Positions 44,059 through 53,089 are shown, counted from the stretch's first letter. The stretch is DNA of 64,000 nt from Anabaena sp. UHCC 0187 (GCF_009712035.1 NZ_VILB01000003.1:1-64000); one strand, 5' to 3'. The notes: generated by a model not told the origin, from the sequence alone. Numbers and translations: made by a program.

Positions 44059-44994
44059 CTAGACTGATTCAATGCTGCTAATTATACCACGAGCAGTATC
44101 TAAAGCTTGATTGAAAGAGGGACGCTCATCCTCTGAGGCATAGGACATACCATTAACAAATAGATCATATTCATTAGCATAGATTGGATCTGATTCCAGG
44201 TATTGCAGCATTTGTTGCAACCGCTGTTTTGGTGGAATTTCTGAAAGATTAATTCCTTTAGCGCGTTGTGCATCTTGCTCCAATAGACTAATAACTAGAT
44301 TAGGAAAATCTTTGTAATCTGCTATAAAATCTGCCAAAGCGGTTAAATCATGTAAATGGCGGATGATTGTTGGATCATCATTTTCATTTTCACGCTTTCG
44401 AGATAACACACGCCAAGTTAAAGCACTAAGTTTATCAGCCGCAGTTTCTATAGGTGAAACACAAGCTATCATGGGAACTTCTGGTTTCCCTTTCTTTGTA
44501 GCTTGAGCAATAAAAGATTGTAGAGGTTTTTCTTGGACTTGGAAGGGTAAAATTGGTGGCTTAAATGTGATTTCCAGCTTGATATGAGGACGTAAAGCTA
44601 CTGCTGGCTGGAAATTTTGCTGATAAGCAATTTTACAAATAAAAAATTGTCCTTCGTTTCTACTTTTACATTCCTCATCTGGAAGTGACCAATCAGAACT
44701 AGCTTTGCGTATTGTATCAACTAGCAGATGGCGATAATTTCGGCATTCTTTCCGATCAAAACCTGTTGACGGCAGAATTACCTTGAAATCTAGGTCTTCT
44801 GAAAACCTTTGAATTAGCCCAAATCCTTTTGATAAACTCGTTCCCCCAGAAAAAACAAGCCGCATATCAGATTTGATGGTAATCATGGCGGCAATTATCC
44901 GCATTGCATACCAGTCTTTTTCAACAAAAGAAGCATCAACACCGAGATCAGCGGCAATAAGTTCTACAGTCTTGAGATTAAGTCGCGTATTCAA
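44059..44994 (-). CDS. AbiEii/AbiGii nucleotidyltransferase-like toxin, 311 aa
   Basis: This is the toxin half of an AbiE-type (type IV) toxin-antitoxin or phage-abortive system. The nucleotidyltransferase signature is complete: VFSGGTSLSKGF at residues 48-59 and the metal-binding SEDLDFKV with Asp67 and Asp69. The alpha-helical C-terminal half contains the usual KLSALTWR region near residue 190. The length is standard. It overlaps the upstream antitoxin gene by 17 bp. AbiEii enzymes studied elsewhere transfer nucleotides onto RNA acceptors such as tRNA; that activity is not shown here. Confidence 0.92.
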   Translation of the reverse strand: MNTRLNLKTVELIAADLGVDASFVEKDWYAMRIIAAMITIKSDMRLVFSGGTSLSKGFGLIQRFSEDLDFKVILPSTGFDRKECRNYRHLLVDTIRKASSDWSLPDEECKSRNEGQFFICKIAYQQNFQPAVALRPHIKLEITFKPPILPFQVQEKPLQSFIAQATKKGKPEVPMIACVSPIETAADKLSALTWRVLSRKRENENDDPTIIRHLHDLTALADFIADYKDFPNLVISLLEQDAQRAKGINLSEIPPKQRLQQMLQYLESDPIYANEYDLFVNGMSYASEDERPSFNQALDTARGIISSIESV

Positions 44995-45391
44995 AGGTTA
45001 TATATTTTCCTGCATAGCCAATTTTGCGTTTCACACGCCCTTTCACCCCAACTACACGCCCTGTGGGGACTTGGGTTGTCCGTCCCTCATTATAAGCTTG
45101 ATCATAACTGGAGGGAACTACTTCCATGTTGAGTTTTTTTAACGCCTCAATGGCTAAATCACGTAAACTCTTACGAGGTATGATGCGATTTGATAAGGGT
45201 GAGATAGCTGCTTTGGCATACAAACCATAGCCAATTTTAATAAGTTTGCCTTTTTTCTCCAGCATACGCAAACTACGGCCAACTTGGTCATAATTAGCGA
45301 TATCTTCAAAGTCTTTACGCACAAACACTTCACGTTTGCTGCGGGTAATACGGCACGCAATCCGATCTTGCACACTTTTAGGCTTTTTCAT
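44978..45391 (-). CDS. AbiEi-like/DUF6088 winged-helix antitoxin, 137 aa
   Basis: The N-terminal half is a winged helix-turn-helix (REVFVRKDFEDIANYDQVGRS, then LEKKGKLIKIGYGLYAK), as in AbiEi regulators. The C-terminal half (VVPSSYDQAYNEGRTTQVPTG, VKRKIGYAGKYITF) belongs to the DUF6088 group from memory. AbiEi-type antitoxins repress their own operon by binding inverted repeats upstream. The gene overlaps the toxin gene by 17 bp. An AAAGGA ribosome-binding site lies just upstream of the ATG. The pair looks intact and functional. Confidence 0.88.
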   Translation of the reverse strand: MKKPKSVQDRIACRITRSKREVFVRKDFEDIANYDQVGRSLRMLEKKGKLIKIGYGLYAKAAISPLSNRIIPRKSLRDLAIEALKKLNMEVVPSSYDQAYNEGRTTQVPTGRVVGVKGRVKRKIGYAGKYITFEYAT

Positions 45392-45440
45392 TGCGTCCTT
45401 TAGTTAGAAAACTTTGCAAAAATAGGACTTTTTTATTTTA

Positions 45441-45728
45441 TCAAATATCCGTCCCTAAACTCTGAGCATAAATCACTTCAATATTGCTCCCAAATTCCAA
45501 CTTATCTAAGGATTCTGTAAAAAATACAAAACCCTTATATGCCGTCACATACTTATATATTTTCGTAAAATAACCTTCACTGGTGACAATGACAAGCGGC
45601 TCTTCACCTTTGGTGAGAATATTCAAAAAAGCGTCTAATTTCACACATACACCAGTACCCCGATGAGTGAAAATACTCCCACCAATAGCAGCAGGTTGAG
45701 CAGCCGCGTCACCACTGTAATAGCTCAT
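45441..45728 (-). CDS. Conserved-looking 95-aa protein of unknown function
   Basis: This is a small soluble protein with a beta-rich pattern (GEEPLVIVTSEGYFTKIY, GFVFFTES). No family name was recognised. The N-terminus has a Gly/Ala-rich run (DAAAQPAAIGGSIF). Its last 80 bases are duplicated at 42663-42742, so the AbiE/HicB patch lies between an intact copy and a 3' stub. It lies 39 bp downstream of aroH on the same strand. Confidence 0.65.
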   Translation of the reverse strand: MSYYSGDAAAQPAAIGGSIFTHRGTGVCVKLDAFLNILTKGEEPLVIVTSEGYFTKIYKYVTAYKGFVFFTESLDKLEFGSNIEVIYAQSLGTDI

Positions 45729-45767
45729 TTGGCGCTAACTTTTAATTATGTTATTGACCTGCTAATT

Positions 45768-46187
45768 TTAAACTTTCGTCTCCACTACCTGCTGTGAAGT
45801 TTGTAACGTTTGGGGTAAACTCCAATCGGGACGCAGTTTAGCTGCTTGACGTAAATAAACGTGGTGAATTGGCGTAGAAGTTGGTAAATTGGCGTGAATG
45901 AGAAAGCGAATGCAGCGCGGTAAACTGCCTTCAACGTGCATTTGTTGGACATCTAACATAGCTACACTATCCCACAAAGGACGACTGCGAGCGATCGCCG
46001 CTGGGAAGATAGCATCTAAATCTTTTGTCACGGAAAAAGTCACACTAATCATATCGTCCGGTTGGAGTTGATTTCTTTGCTCCAATTCATCTAATAATTC
46101 TGTCACTGAATCTCGAATTGCTTCGACGGTGTTTTCTGCAACGGTTGTTGCACCACGAATTGCTCGCATTTGCCATTCCACTACCAA
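45768..46187 (-). CDS. aroH: Chorismate mutase, AroH type, 139 aa
   Basis: This is the trimeric AroH fold that converts chorismate to prephenate on the way to Phe and Tyr. Recognisable blocks are MRAIRGATTVAENT at the start, MISVTFSVTKDLDAIFPA near residue 47, and the active-site region with PRCIRFLIHA near 90 and HHVYLRQAAKLRPD near 113. The length is slightly above the Bacillus enzyme (about 127). Starts at 46187 or 46169 are both possible; the longer form fits cyanobacterial homologues as I remember them. Confidence 0.93.
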   Translation of the reverse strand: MVVEWQMRAIRGATTVAENTVEAIRDSVTELLDELEQRNQLQPDDMISVTFSVTKDLDAIFPAAIARSRPLWDSVAMLDVQQMHVEGSLPRCIRFLIHANLPTSTPIHHVYLRQAAKLRPDWSLPQTLQTSQQVVETKV

Positions 46188-46199
46188 AATTCTCCTTTT

Positions 46200-46246
46200 G
46201 TATTTATCAGTTGTCAGTTGCCAGTTGTCAGTTGACCACTGACTAC
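46200..46246. repeat. GTCAGTT heptamer repeat
   Basis: Several tandem TTGTCAG and TTGCCAG heptamers lie between aroH and sppA. Confidence 0.8.
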
Positions 46247-46253
46247 TAACTTT

Positions 46254-47081
46254 TTATGGACGATATAACCACATGGGTAAACCACTTGTAGATACTTCAA
46301 ATTCTAGCCAATTGATTCCCGCACCAATAACCGATTTAGCTTGACGACTTCCTGGGAGAACACGACTCAAAAATGGTTTCCGTTCTTCTAGCGTATAGCA
46401 AAGAGTTTTCTCAGGATCAAGTCCTACTAATTCCGCTGTCCACCGTCGTGCATCTTCTTCTGTTCCTAAGCGGTCTACAACGCCTAATTCTAAGGCTTGC
46501 TGTCCGGTAAAAATCCTGCCGTCAGCAAAGCTTTTTACCTTTTCTACAGTTAGTGAACGAGCTTCTGCTACCGTTTGCACAAATTGTTGATAGCTACAAT
46601 CAATCAAGTCTTGCAGAATAGTTTCTTCTGGTGCTGTTAGTTGCCGATCAAAAGCTAATATATCTTTGTACGGTCCGGACTTAATGACTTTAAAAGAAAC
46701 GCCAATTTTTTCCAGCAGCACTTCTAAGTTGTTTCCTCGCAAAATCACCCCAATACTGCCTGTAATCGTCCCTGGATTCGCCATGATATGTTCTGCCCCC
46801 ATACCAATATAAACGCCACCAGAGGCGGAAATATTGCCAAAACTGGCGACAATTTTGGTTTTTTTAGCCAATCTCTTCAGTGCGCTGTATATTTCTTGGG
46901 AATCTCCCACTGTCCCCCCAGGACTATCAATGCGTAGCAGTAAAGCGGGAAATTTACCTTCTTCTACGGTTTTTATGGCTTCTAGGACGTGCTTACGGGT
47001 TGCACCAGCGATGGCACCGCTAACTTCAATCCGCGCAATTTGTTTCCGAAAGTTGGGCTTAAATGGCCAAATCATGGGCAA
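46254..47081 (-). CDS. sppA: Signal peptide peptidase SppA (short form), 275 aa
   Basis: This is a Ser/Lys-dyad protease of the SppA/S49 family that cleaves remnant signal peptides. The family blocks are seen: LLLRIDSPGGTVGDSQEIY (residues 48-65), the nucleophile Ser87 in ISASGGVYIGMG, and the lysine-bearing VIKSGPYKDI near residue 135. At 275 residues it is the single-domain bacterial form, not the double-length E. coli one. No strong N-terminal membrane helix is seen, so membrane attachment may be peripheral. It is upstream of aroH on the same strand. Confidence 0.93.
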   Translation of the reverse strand: MPMIWPFKPNFRKQIARIEVSGAIAGATRKHVLEAIKTVEEGKFPALLLRIDSPGGTVGDSQEIYSALKRLAKKTKIVASFGNISASGGVYIGMGAEHIMANPGTITGSIGVILRGNNLEVLLEKIGVSFKVIKSGPYKDILAFDRQLTAPEETILQDLIDCSYQQFVQTVAEARSLTVEKVKSFADGRIFTGQQALELGVVDRLGTEEDARRWTAELVGLDPEKTLCYTLEERKPFLSRVLPGSRQAKSVIGAGINWLEFEVSTSGLPMWLYRP

Positions 47082-47718
47082 TCAAATAACTTTTTAATCT
47101 TTGTGAATATCCTTAATATAGAACCCCCAGCGTGAAGCTAACAGACTTTACCTTTAATCTCATTGAGAATTAGGGATTGAAAAGGGGACAGGAAGCAACA
47201 ATTTTTTTTTTGAATTGTTTTGTCCTCTCCTTCCTCTAAATAAAAGTTAGCAGCTAGACCACTCTGGAAAAGCTTTAGGAAATTTTTAGATTTTATGTGT
47301 AGTTTTATTTGGTATCTTTAAGGAACAAGAGCCAAGTATTGAAAAATATTCGCTGTTACTAAATATAGACATCTAAATCTATTGTGTTGTACCGCTGCAC
47401 TACACAAGCATTAGCTAGACCACTATGGAAAAGCTTTAGGAAATTTTTAGATTTTATGTGTAGTTTTATTTGGTATCTTTAAGGAACAAAAGCCAAGTAT
47501 TGAAAAATATTTGCTGTTACTAAATATAGACATCTAAATCTATTGTGTTGTACCGCTGCACTACACAAGCATTTGGGAAAATAACGACATTAAAAAATAG
47601 AAGTCTCTAGCACAGAGTCAATAGCTTTGATCAAAATTAGCTATAGTTCACCATTAGCAAAATTACTTGTTTTGTGATTGTCTAACTCATCAACGCTGGT
47701 TCGGTGCGTTGCGAAATA
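47082..47718. other. Gene-free region of 637 bp with a tandem duplication
   Basis: No credible frame or known RNA is seen on either strand. The middle is occupied by the 161-bp tandem duplication. Both flanking genes are on the minus strand, so the region should hold the promoter of sppA at the left end and the 3' end of the next gene at the right. Confidence 0.6.
47252..47573. repeat. 161-bp tandem duplication, two copies
   Basis: Bases 47252-47412 and 47413-47573 match at 158 of 161 positions with no gap. The differences are near 47264, 47330 and 47351 in copy one. Each unit starts AGCTAGACCACT and ends CACAAGCATT. It contains no frame worth calling. Confidence 0.95.
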
Positions 47719-48069
47719 TTAAGCGTCAGTGCGGAGAATTTGATAGCGGTAATAAACGTAGATATCAAACAACGCCCCAACAAAGCCGCAAGTCGAACTA
47801 ATTATAAATAGACCGTTGAGGGAATTACCACTGCCGAAAGTGGCGAGAAAATGGAGAATTTGGCTAGAGACATCGGAAATCATCCCTTGTAGCCCAGGAA
47901 CATAACTAAAAAGTGATAAAACCAACAACAAACCACCAACTAGGAACACAGGGACAAGAAAACTAAAAATGGTGGTCAGGACTAAAGATCGGAAAAAGTT
48001 ACTAAAAATAGTCATTTTGAGACCGGGATAGTGGGTAACTTGAGAGATCGAGAAAAATTTATCTGCCAC
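47719..48069 (-). CDS. Small cyanobacterial membrane protein, 116 aa
   Basis: Two hydrophobic segments are seen: about residues 30-55 (SLVLTTIFSFLVPVFLVGGLLLVL) and about 85-105 (LFIISSTCGFVGALFDIY). The start is at 48069, or at Met19 (MTIFSNFF), which would remove a polar lead of 18 residues. I remember similar proteins in cyanobacterial genomes but no named family. Function unknown. The next gene upstream is divergent, so this is monocistronic. Confidence 0.7.
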   Translation of the reverse strand: MADKFFSISQVTHYPGLKMTIFSNFFRSLVLTTIFSFLVPVFLVGGLLLVLSLFSYVPGLQGMISDVSSQILHFLATFGSGNSLNGLFIISSTCGFVGALFDIYVYYRYQILRTDA

Positions 48070-48355
48070 TTTCTACAATACTGGCGATCGCTCTCAAACA
48101 TTCATTTCGTCAAGAATCTTAAGTTTTCATTAAATTGCACGGGTAATAGTTATCCCAAGTGCATTAGCTATTTTTGATGTTTCAAATCTGTAAAACCGTG
48201 AAATAATCAGGGTTTACATCTCAGTGTGCAGTTTACTAGAAGTAAAAACACTGTGAAAACCCGCTTAATTTTATGAGACTAGTCGTAAACTAAGTTAATA
48301 ATTTGATGGAAAAGTAAGACGCTGACATGGACGCATAGCTGCTAGTACCAAAGAT

Positions 48356-49618
48356 ATGAAAAACGCTTCTACAAATACTCAACGGATTTTATTTTTACAT
48401 CCCAACTTTCCGGCTCAATTTCGCCACCTGGCTACCGCTTTAGGCCAAAATAGTCATTATCAAGTTGTATTTGGTACTAATCGCCAAGAAGGAACGATAC
48501 CCGGTGTATTTAAGGCTATTTACGAACCTTCCCGTCAAGCTGCCGCAGCCACTCATCATTATGTTCGCAATTTAGAAAATGCCGTGATCACAGGACAAGC
48601 TGTATATCGCATGGCCGAACAACTGAAAGCACAGGGTTTTGTCCCAGATATAATTTATGGTCATTCTGGTTGGGGTCCAACATTATTTATGAAAGAAATT
48701 TTCCCCAAAGCTGAATTATTGTGTTTCTTTGAATGGTTTTATCATGCCCGCGGGTCTGATGCTGATTTTGACCCCACTGAACCTCTAAATGCAGATGACC
48801 AATGCCGCATTCGTGTAAAAAATGCTCCAATTTTAATAGATTTATACAATTGCGATCGCGGTCTTGCTCCCACTAATTGGCAGCGGCAACAATTCCCCCC
48901 AGAATATCATAGTAAAATTACTGTCTGCCACGATGGGATTGATACTAACTTTTTTAAACCAAATCCCGGAGCTAAATTAGTTTTACCCCGGATTAATCTT
49001 GATCTTTCTCATGTAGAAGAATTGGTAACTTATGTAGGCAGGGGAATGGAACCTTATCGGGGTTTTCCCCAATTTATGGAAGCAGTAGCATTAATTCAAC
49101 AAAGACGACCTCATACTCATATTGTAGTTGTAGGAGAAGATAGAGTTGCCTATGGGAAAACTCTCCCCGATGGCAAAACTTATAAACAATTAATGTTAGA
49201 AAAGTTAGATTTGGATCTATCTAGATTGCACTTTACCGGTGGATTACCTTACCATGAATATCTGCAAGTATTACAAGCTTCCTCAGCCCATATTTACTTA
49301 ACCTATCCCTTTGTTTTATCCTGGTCAATGTTAGAAGCAATGGCCGCTGGATGTTTGTTAATAGCTTCTCATACTCCACCAGTGTTAGAAGTAATTAAAG
49401 ATGGTAAAAATGGACTGCTGGTAGATTTCTTTTCTCCCCAGGAAATCGCTCGAAGAATAGATGAAGCCTTAGATAATTCCGCAGATATGCTCTCTATTCG
49501 TACCAAAGCGCGAAAAACAATTATCCAGAATTATGACTTAGAAACTCTTTTACCACAGCATTTAAATTGGTTATTAGGTAAGAAAACCGCTGTTAGAACT
49601 CATGGTTTTGCTAAGTAA
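48356..49618 (+). CDS. Glycosyltransferase family 4 protein, 420 aa
   Basis: This GT-B fold retaining transferase opens with ILFLHPNFPAQFRHLA and has YGHSGWGPTLFMKEIFP near residue 100, both typical of a conserved cyanobacterial and proteobacterial subgroup. The donor domain has YVGRGMEPYRGFPQFM near 222 and WSMLEAMAAGCLLIAS near 323, where one family Glu is present. It lies well outside the main glycan locus and is monocistronic, so it may serve a separate housekeeping glycan. A start at ATG 48356 is supported by the family N-terminus. Confidence 0.9.
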   Translation: MKNASTNTQRILFLHPNFPAQFRHLATALGQNSHYQVVFGTNRQEGTIPGVFKAIYEPSRQAAAATHHYVRNLENAVITGQAVYRMAEQLKAQGFVPDIIYGHSGWGPTLFMKEIFPKAELLCFFEWFYHARGSDADFDPTEPLNADDQCRIRVKNAPILIDLYNCDRGLAPTNWQRQQFPPEYHSKITVCHDGIDTNFFKPNPGAKLVLPRINLDLSHVEELVTYVGRGMEPYRGFPQFMEAVALIQQRRPHTHIVVVGEDRVAYGKTLPDGKTYKQLMLEKLDLDLSRLHFTGGLPYHEYLQVLQASSAHIYLTYPFVLSWSMLEAMAAGCLLIASHTPPVLEVIKDGKNGLLVDFFSPQEIARRIDEALDNSADMLSIRTKARKTIIQNYDLETLLPQHLNWLLGKKTAVRTHGFAK

Positions 49619-49833
49619 TGTGATTAACACCGTACTCCCAGAAAATAAAACTCATGCAGCGAAGCTGACCGAAGCGATCGCTTTTTGGTAGAATTCAGGT
49701 ATTTACTATTACCCATTTTATAGATAAAGACCCTGAGTGTTAAAAATTATTGTAGGGTTATAGCAATGCTATGACCTAAGCAGATTTAAATTTTTATGTA
49801 AATGTTAATTCTATCCCCCCCGTCAGGTGAACA

Positions 49834-50619
49834 ATGACCAAATCCAGTTTAGGAACATGGAGTCAGCGATTGCTGGCCGCGATATTTTTAGGTGGACAAG
49901 TCCTATTTCACCTCCTTCAAGGTAAAATTCACCGCCGTAACACCCTAGAACAATTAGCAATAGTGGGACCTGACTCCTTCTTTATTGCCTTATTAACAGC
50001 CATATTTGTGGGTGCAGTATTTACAATTCAGGTAGCACGGGAGTTCATCAACTTTGGGGCAGGAAACCTCGTTGGTGGCGTTTTAGCAGTAGCATTGACG
50101 AGAGAACTTACCCCCGTATTGACAGCAGTAGTTTTAGCGGGACGGGTAGGTTCGGCTTTTGCGGCAGAAATTGGCACAATGAAAGTCACAGAACAAATAG
50201 ATGCTCTGTTAATGTTAAAAACAGATCCTATTGATTATCTAGTGATTCCCCGGCTCTTGGCTTGCTTTATTATGCTGCCAATTTTAACTTTGCTATCCTT
50301 AATTACAGGAATGTCTGGAGGATTGCTTATAGCTACCCGGATTTACAACCTTTCAGATACAGTATTTTTAGACTCAGCGCGGGACTTTCTCGATATGTGG
50401 GATATTGGCAGCGCCATGATTAAAGCCTGTTGCTTTGGCGTATTAATCGCCATTATCGGCTGTAGTTGGGGCTTAACCACTACTGGAGGTGCTAAAGGTG
50501 TGGGACAATCAACCACAACTGCTGTTGTCACTGCCTTATTAGTTATATTTATTAGTAACTTCTTTCTATCTTGGGTAATGTTTCAGGGTCCAGGTAGTGG
50601 AGTTTCACCAGGACAGTGA
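49834..50619 (+). CDS. MlaE-family lipid ABC transporter permease, 261 aa
   Basis: This is the permease of an Mla/TGD1-type phospholipid transport system between the membranes. It shows about five membrane segments and the family blocks FIALLTAIFVGAVFTIQVARE and LTRELTPVLTAVVLAGRVGSAFAAEIGTMKVTEQIDAL (residues 88-125), including the conserved E-x-G region. In plastids and cyanobacteria it is called Ycf63 or TGD1-like. The partner ATPase and MCE protein are not in the window. It is followed by DUF3119, DUF3086 and plsY on the same strand, which suggests a membrane-lipid neighbourhood. Confidence 0.93.
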   Translation: MTKSSLGTWSQRLLAAIFLGGQVLFHLLQGKIHRRNTLEQLAIVGPDSFFIALLTAIFVGAVFTIQVAREFINFGAGNLVGGVLAVALTRELTPVLTAVVLAGRVGSAFAAEIGTMKVTEQIDALLMLKTDPIDYLVIPRLLACFIMLPILTLLSLITGMSGGLLIATRIYNLSDTVFLDSARDFLDMWDIGSAMIKACCFGVLIAIIGCSWGLTTTGGAKGVGQSTTTAVVTALLVIFISNFFLSWVMFQGPGSGVSPGQ

Positions 50620-50677
50620 TTTAAAGGCAAGAGACAAAAGAGAGTAATTAGGAATTATAGAAGTAGGAGAAAAGATT

Positions 50678-51067
50678 TTGACAAGTTCATTCATACCTAA
50701 TGCCACATCAACAATAGAATTAAAACCAAGTTACAATATTCCGGTTGTCTTAGTGCTGGGTGCTATTCCCATACTGTTGATACAACCTTGGGTAGGAGGC
50801 ATATTAACGCTATTGGGTTTGTTTTTGATGTTGCAAGCTGTAACACTGCGGTTTCAATTTACCGCTACCGATTTTGATCTTTACAGAGGAGAAAAGTTAA
50901 TTAAGCGTTTTCCTTACCAAGAATGGCAAAACTGGCGGATATTCTGGAATCCGGTGCCCATTTTGTTCTATTTTAAAGAAGTTAACAGTATTCACTTTTT
51001 GCCAATTTTATTTGACCCCAAAACCTTGAAATCTTGTTTAGAAGAACGTTGTCCCCGGATTGATTAG
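50678..51067 (+). CDS. DUF3119-type membrane protein, 129 aa
   Basis: Two hydrophobic helices at about residues 22-60 precede a PH-like beta domain (LRFQFTATDFDLYRGEKLIKRFPYQEW). I match it to DUF3119, a cyanobacteria and chloroplast family of unknown role. It starts with TTG at 50678, supported by AGTAGGAGA eight or nine bases upstream; no good ATG is present. It lies 58 bp after the MlaE-like permease and is probably co-transcribed. Confidence 0.85.
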   Translation: MTSSFIPNATSTIELKPSYNIPVVLVLGAIPILLIQPWVGGILTLLGLFLMLQAVTLRFQFTATDFDLYRGEKLIKRFPYQEWQNWRIFWNPVPILFYFKEVNSIHFLPILFDPKTLKSCLEERCPRID

Positions 51068-51139
51068 GTTTGGTAGCTGGTTGATTGTATATTTTGGGAA
51101 AGATGTTTTTTGTATCATGGAAAATTTAGATTAATATTT

Positions 51140-52315
51140 ATGAACCCAGAGGAATCTCAAACTCCAGAACCAATAGATGAATGGTTGGCACAAATAGAAG
51201 TGCAACCCCCTACAGATGAATTATCAGAAACCCCATCTGCTGATTTAGAATTAGAAACTGAGGCATCTGGTGAATTGGTAACGTCATTAACCACAGAAAC
51301 AACAGCATTAGAAGCGGAAGATTCACTATATACACAAGCTGCGGAAAGAGTAATCCAATTACAGCAAAGATCAGCAGACCTAAATGCAGAAATTGCTCAA
51401 TTGGAAATTATATACAAAACCCTTCAGACCCAAGTAAGTGTAACTCAAAGCGCACTTTCACAAGTTGTTCAAGACTCATTATTACAGTTAGAACAACGCA
51501 AACAAACTTTACAAATTTCTGTCGAACAACTCGAACGCCGTCAAGAACGGATTCGCAATGAAATGCGGACTACCTTTGCGGGGACATCTCAAGATATAGC
51601 AATTCGGGTACAGGGTTTTAAGGACTATCTCACAGGCAGTTTACAGGATTTGGCATCAGCAGCGGAACAAATGCAACTTGTCCAACCTGTGAGAGAACGG
51701 GAAAAACCACCACAGCGAGACGCAAAACCTGTTAAAGAACAATTAGAAACCCCACAACTTGGACAACAGCAGTTTCAGGATACTACTAAAAAAATCCGCC
51801 GCTTGCTTGACCAATACCGCAATCAACCAGATTATTATGGCCCACCCTGGCAGTTACGCCGGACTTTTGAACCAATTCACGCGGAAAAAATATCAAATTG
51901 GTTATTTACTTTAGGTGGACGCGGTGCTTTGCGGACAATGGGTAGCCGCTTACAAAATATTTTAATTGCTTCGTCGGCAATTTCGATATTACATCAACTA
52001 TATGGGGACAGGGTGCGAACTCTAATTTTAGCAAATACACCAGAACGTTTAGGTGAATGGAGACGGGGTTTACAAGATTGTTTAGGTATCGGTCGTCCTG
52101 ATTTTGGACCAGATAGAGGGGTGGTATTATTTGAAGCCGCAACAGCTTTAGCCCAGAAGGCAGAAAGATTAGTTAAAGCTAATCAAATGCCTTTAATTAT
52201 TGTTGATGATTCTGAGGAACAAATCAATTTGGCTTTGCTACAATTCCCTCTCTGGTTAGCTTTTGCCCCTGATCCAAAAACTATGAAAGATCGGAATTTT
52301 GATGATGATTTTTAA
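51140..52315 (+). CDS. DUF3086-type cyanobacterial protein, 391 aa
   Basis: An acidic, low-complexity N-terminus (about residues 1-75) leads into a long coiled coil (about 80-165: RVIQLQQRSADLNAEIAQLE and on). The conserved globular domain from about 220 carries DYYGPPWQLRRTFEPIHAE and LGGRGALRTMGSRLQNIL. I match it to DUF3086. Function unknown. The frame is open from 51110, but the ATG at 51140 (MNPEESQ) is the more natural start. It may be co-transcribed with DUF3119. Confidence 0.85.
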   Translation: MNPEESQTPEPIDEWLAQIEVQPPTDELSETPSADLELETEASGELVTSLTTETTALEAEDSLYTQAAERVIQLQQRSADLNAEIAQLEIIYKTLQTQVSVTQSALSQVVQDSLLQLEQRKQTLQISVEQLERRQERIRNEMRTTFAGTSQDIAIRVQGFKDYLTGSLQDLASAAEQMQLVQPVREREKPPQRDAKPVKEQLETPQLGQQQFQDTTKKIRRLLDQYRNQPDYYGPPWQLRRTFEPIHAEKISNWLFTLGGRGALRTMGSRLQNILIASSAISILHQLYGDRVRTLILANTPERLGEWRRGLQDCLGIGRPDFGPDRGVVLFEAATALAQKAERLVKANQMPLIIVDDSEEQINLALLQFPLWLAFAPDPKTMKDRNFDDDF

Positions 52316-52324
52316 TTGGCCATT

Positions 52325-52383
52325 AGTCATTGGTCATTGGCAAAACAACTAACAACGGACAACTAACAACGGACAACTGACAA
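52325..52383. repeat. Heptamer repeats (CATTGGT, CGGACAACTAACAA)
   Basis: TAGTCATTGGTCATTGG and then three ACTAACAACGGACA-type double heptamers fill the gap before plsY. Confidence 0.8.
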
Positions 52384-52387
52384 ATTT

Positions 52388-53062
52388 ATGTGGTTAAGTT
52401 TGTGTGGAGTGGTGGTTTTATTAGCTTACCTATTTGGTTCTTTTCCAACTGGATATCTGGCAGGTAAGCTATTAAAAGGAATTGATATTCGGGAAGTTGG
52501 TTCTGGTTCAACTGGTGCAACTAATGTTTTAAGAACTTTGGGTAAAGTTCCTGGGGCATTCGTGTTATTTATTGATGCTTTAAAGGGTGGATTAGCAATA
52601 AATTTAGTTTATGCTTTAGGCAATATTGCTTCTAGTCAGAACTTAATTCCACCAACTGTAAATATTGAAGTTTGGCAACCTTATTTAGTCACTTTAGCTG
52701 GGTTAGCTGCCCTTTTAGGACATAGTAAATCCATCTTTCTCGGCTTTACTGGTGGTAAATCTGTGGCTAGTGGTGTGGGGATTTTGTTAGCTATTAGTTG
52801 GCAAGTAGGTTTATCAACCTTGGGGGTTTTTGCGTTAGTAATTGCTATTTCGAGAATTGTGTCTTTAAGTTCTATTGCTGGGGCTGTGGCTGTTTCTATT
52901 TTAATGGTAATTTTCCAGCAACCTTTAGCCTATATTCTGCTTGGTTTTGCTGGTGGTTTATATGTAATTATCCGTCACCGCACTAATATTGAGCGATTAA
53001 TTGCGGGGACAGAACCGAAAATTGGGCAAAAGGTAGAAACACCAACAGAACAAACTAGTTAA
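52388..53062 (+). CDS. plsY: Glycerol-3-phosphate acyltransferase PlsY, 224 aa
   Basis: This integral membrane enzyme acylates glycerol-3-phosphate using acyl-phosphate, the first step of phospholipid and glycolipid synthesis. The three PlsY motifs are visible: GSFPTGYLAGKLLKGIDIREVGSGSTGATNVLRTLGK (residues 17-53), GHSKSIFLGFTGGKSVASGVG near 115, and IIRHRTNIERLIAGTEPKIG at the end. Five membrane segments. The length is usual. It is the last + strand gene of the lipid-related run. Confidence 0.96.
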   Translation: MWLSLCGVVVLLAYLFGSFPTGYLAGKLLKGIDIREVGSGSTGATNVLRTLGKVPGAFVLFIDALKGGLAINLVYALGNIASSQNLIPPTVNIEVWQPYLVTLAGLAALLGHSKSIFLGFTGGKSVASGVGILLAISWQVGLSTLGVFALVIAISRIVSLSSIAGAVAVSILMVIFQQPLAYILLGFAGGLYVIIRHRTNIERLIAGTEPKIGQKVETPTEQTS

Positions 53063-53089
53063 ATAATCAATAGATATCTCCACAAAAGC

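Noticed and set aside
47252-47573. CRISPR-like array
   Set aside because: Only two directly adjacent 161-bp copies with no spacers; a plain tandem duplication.
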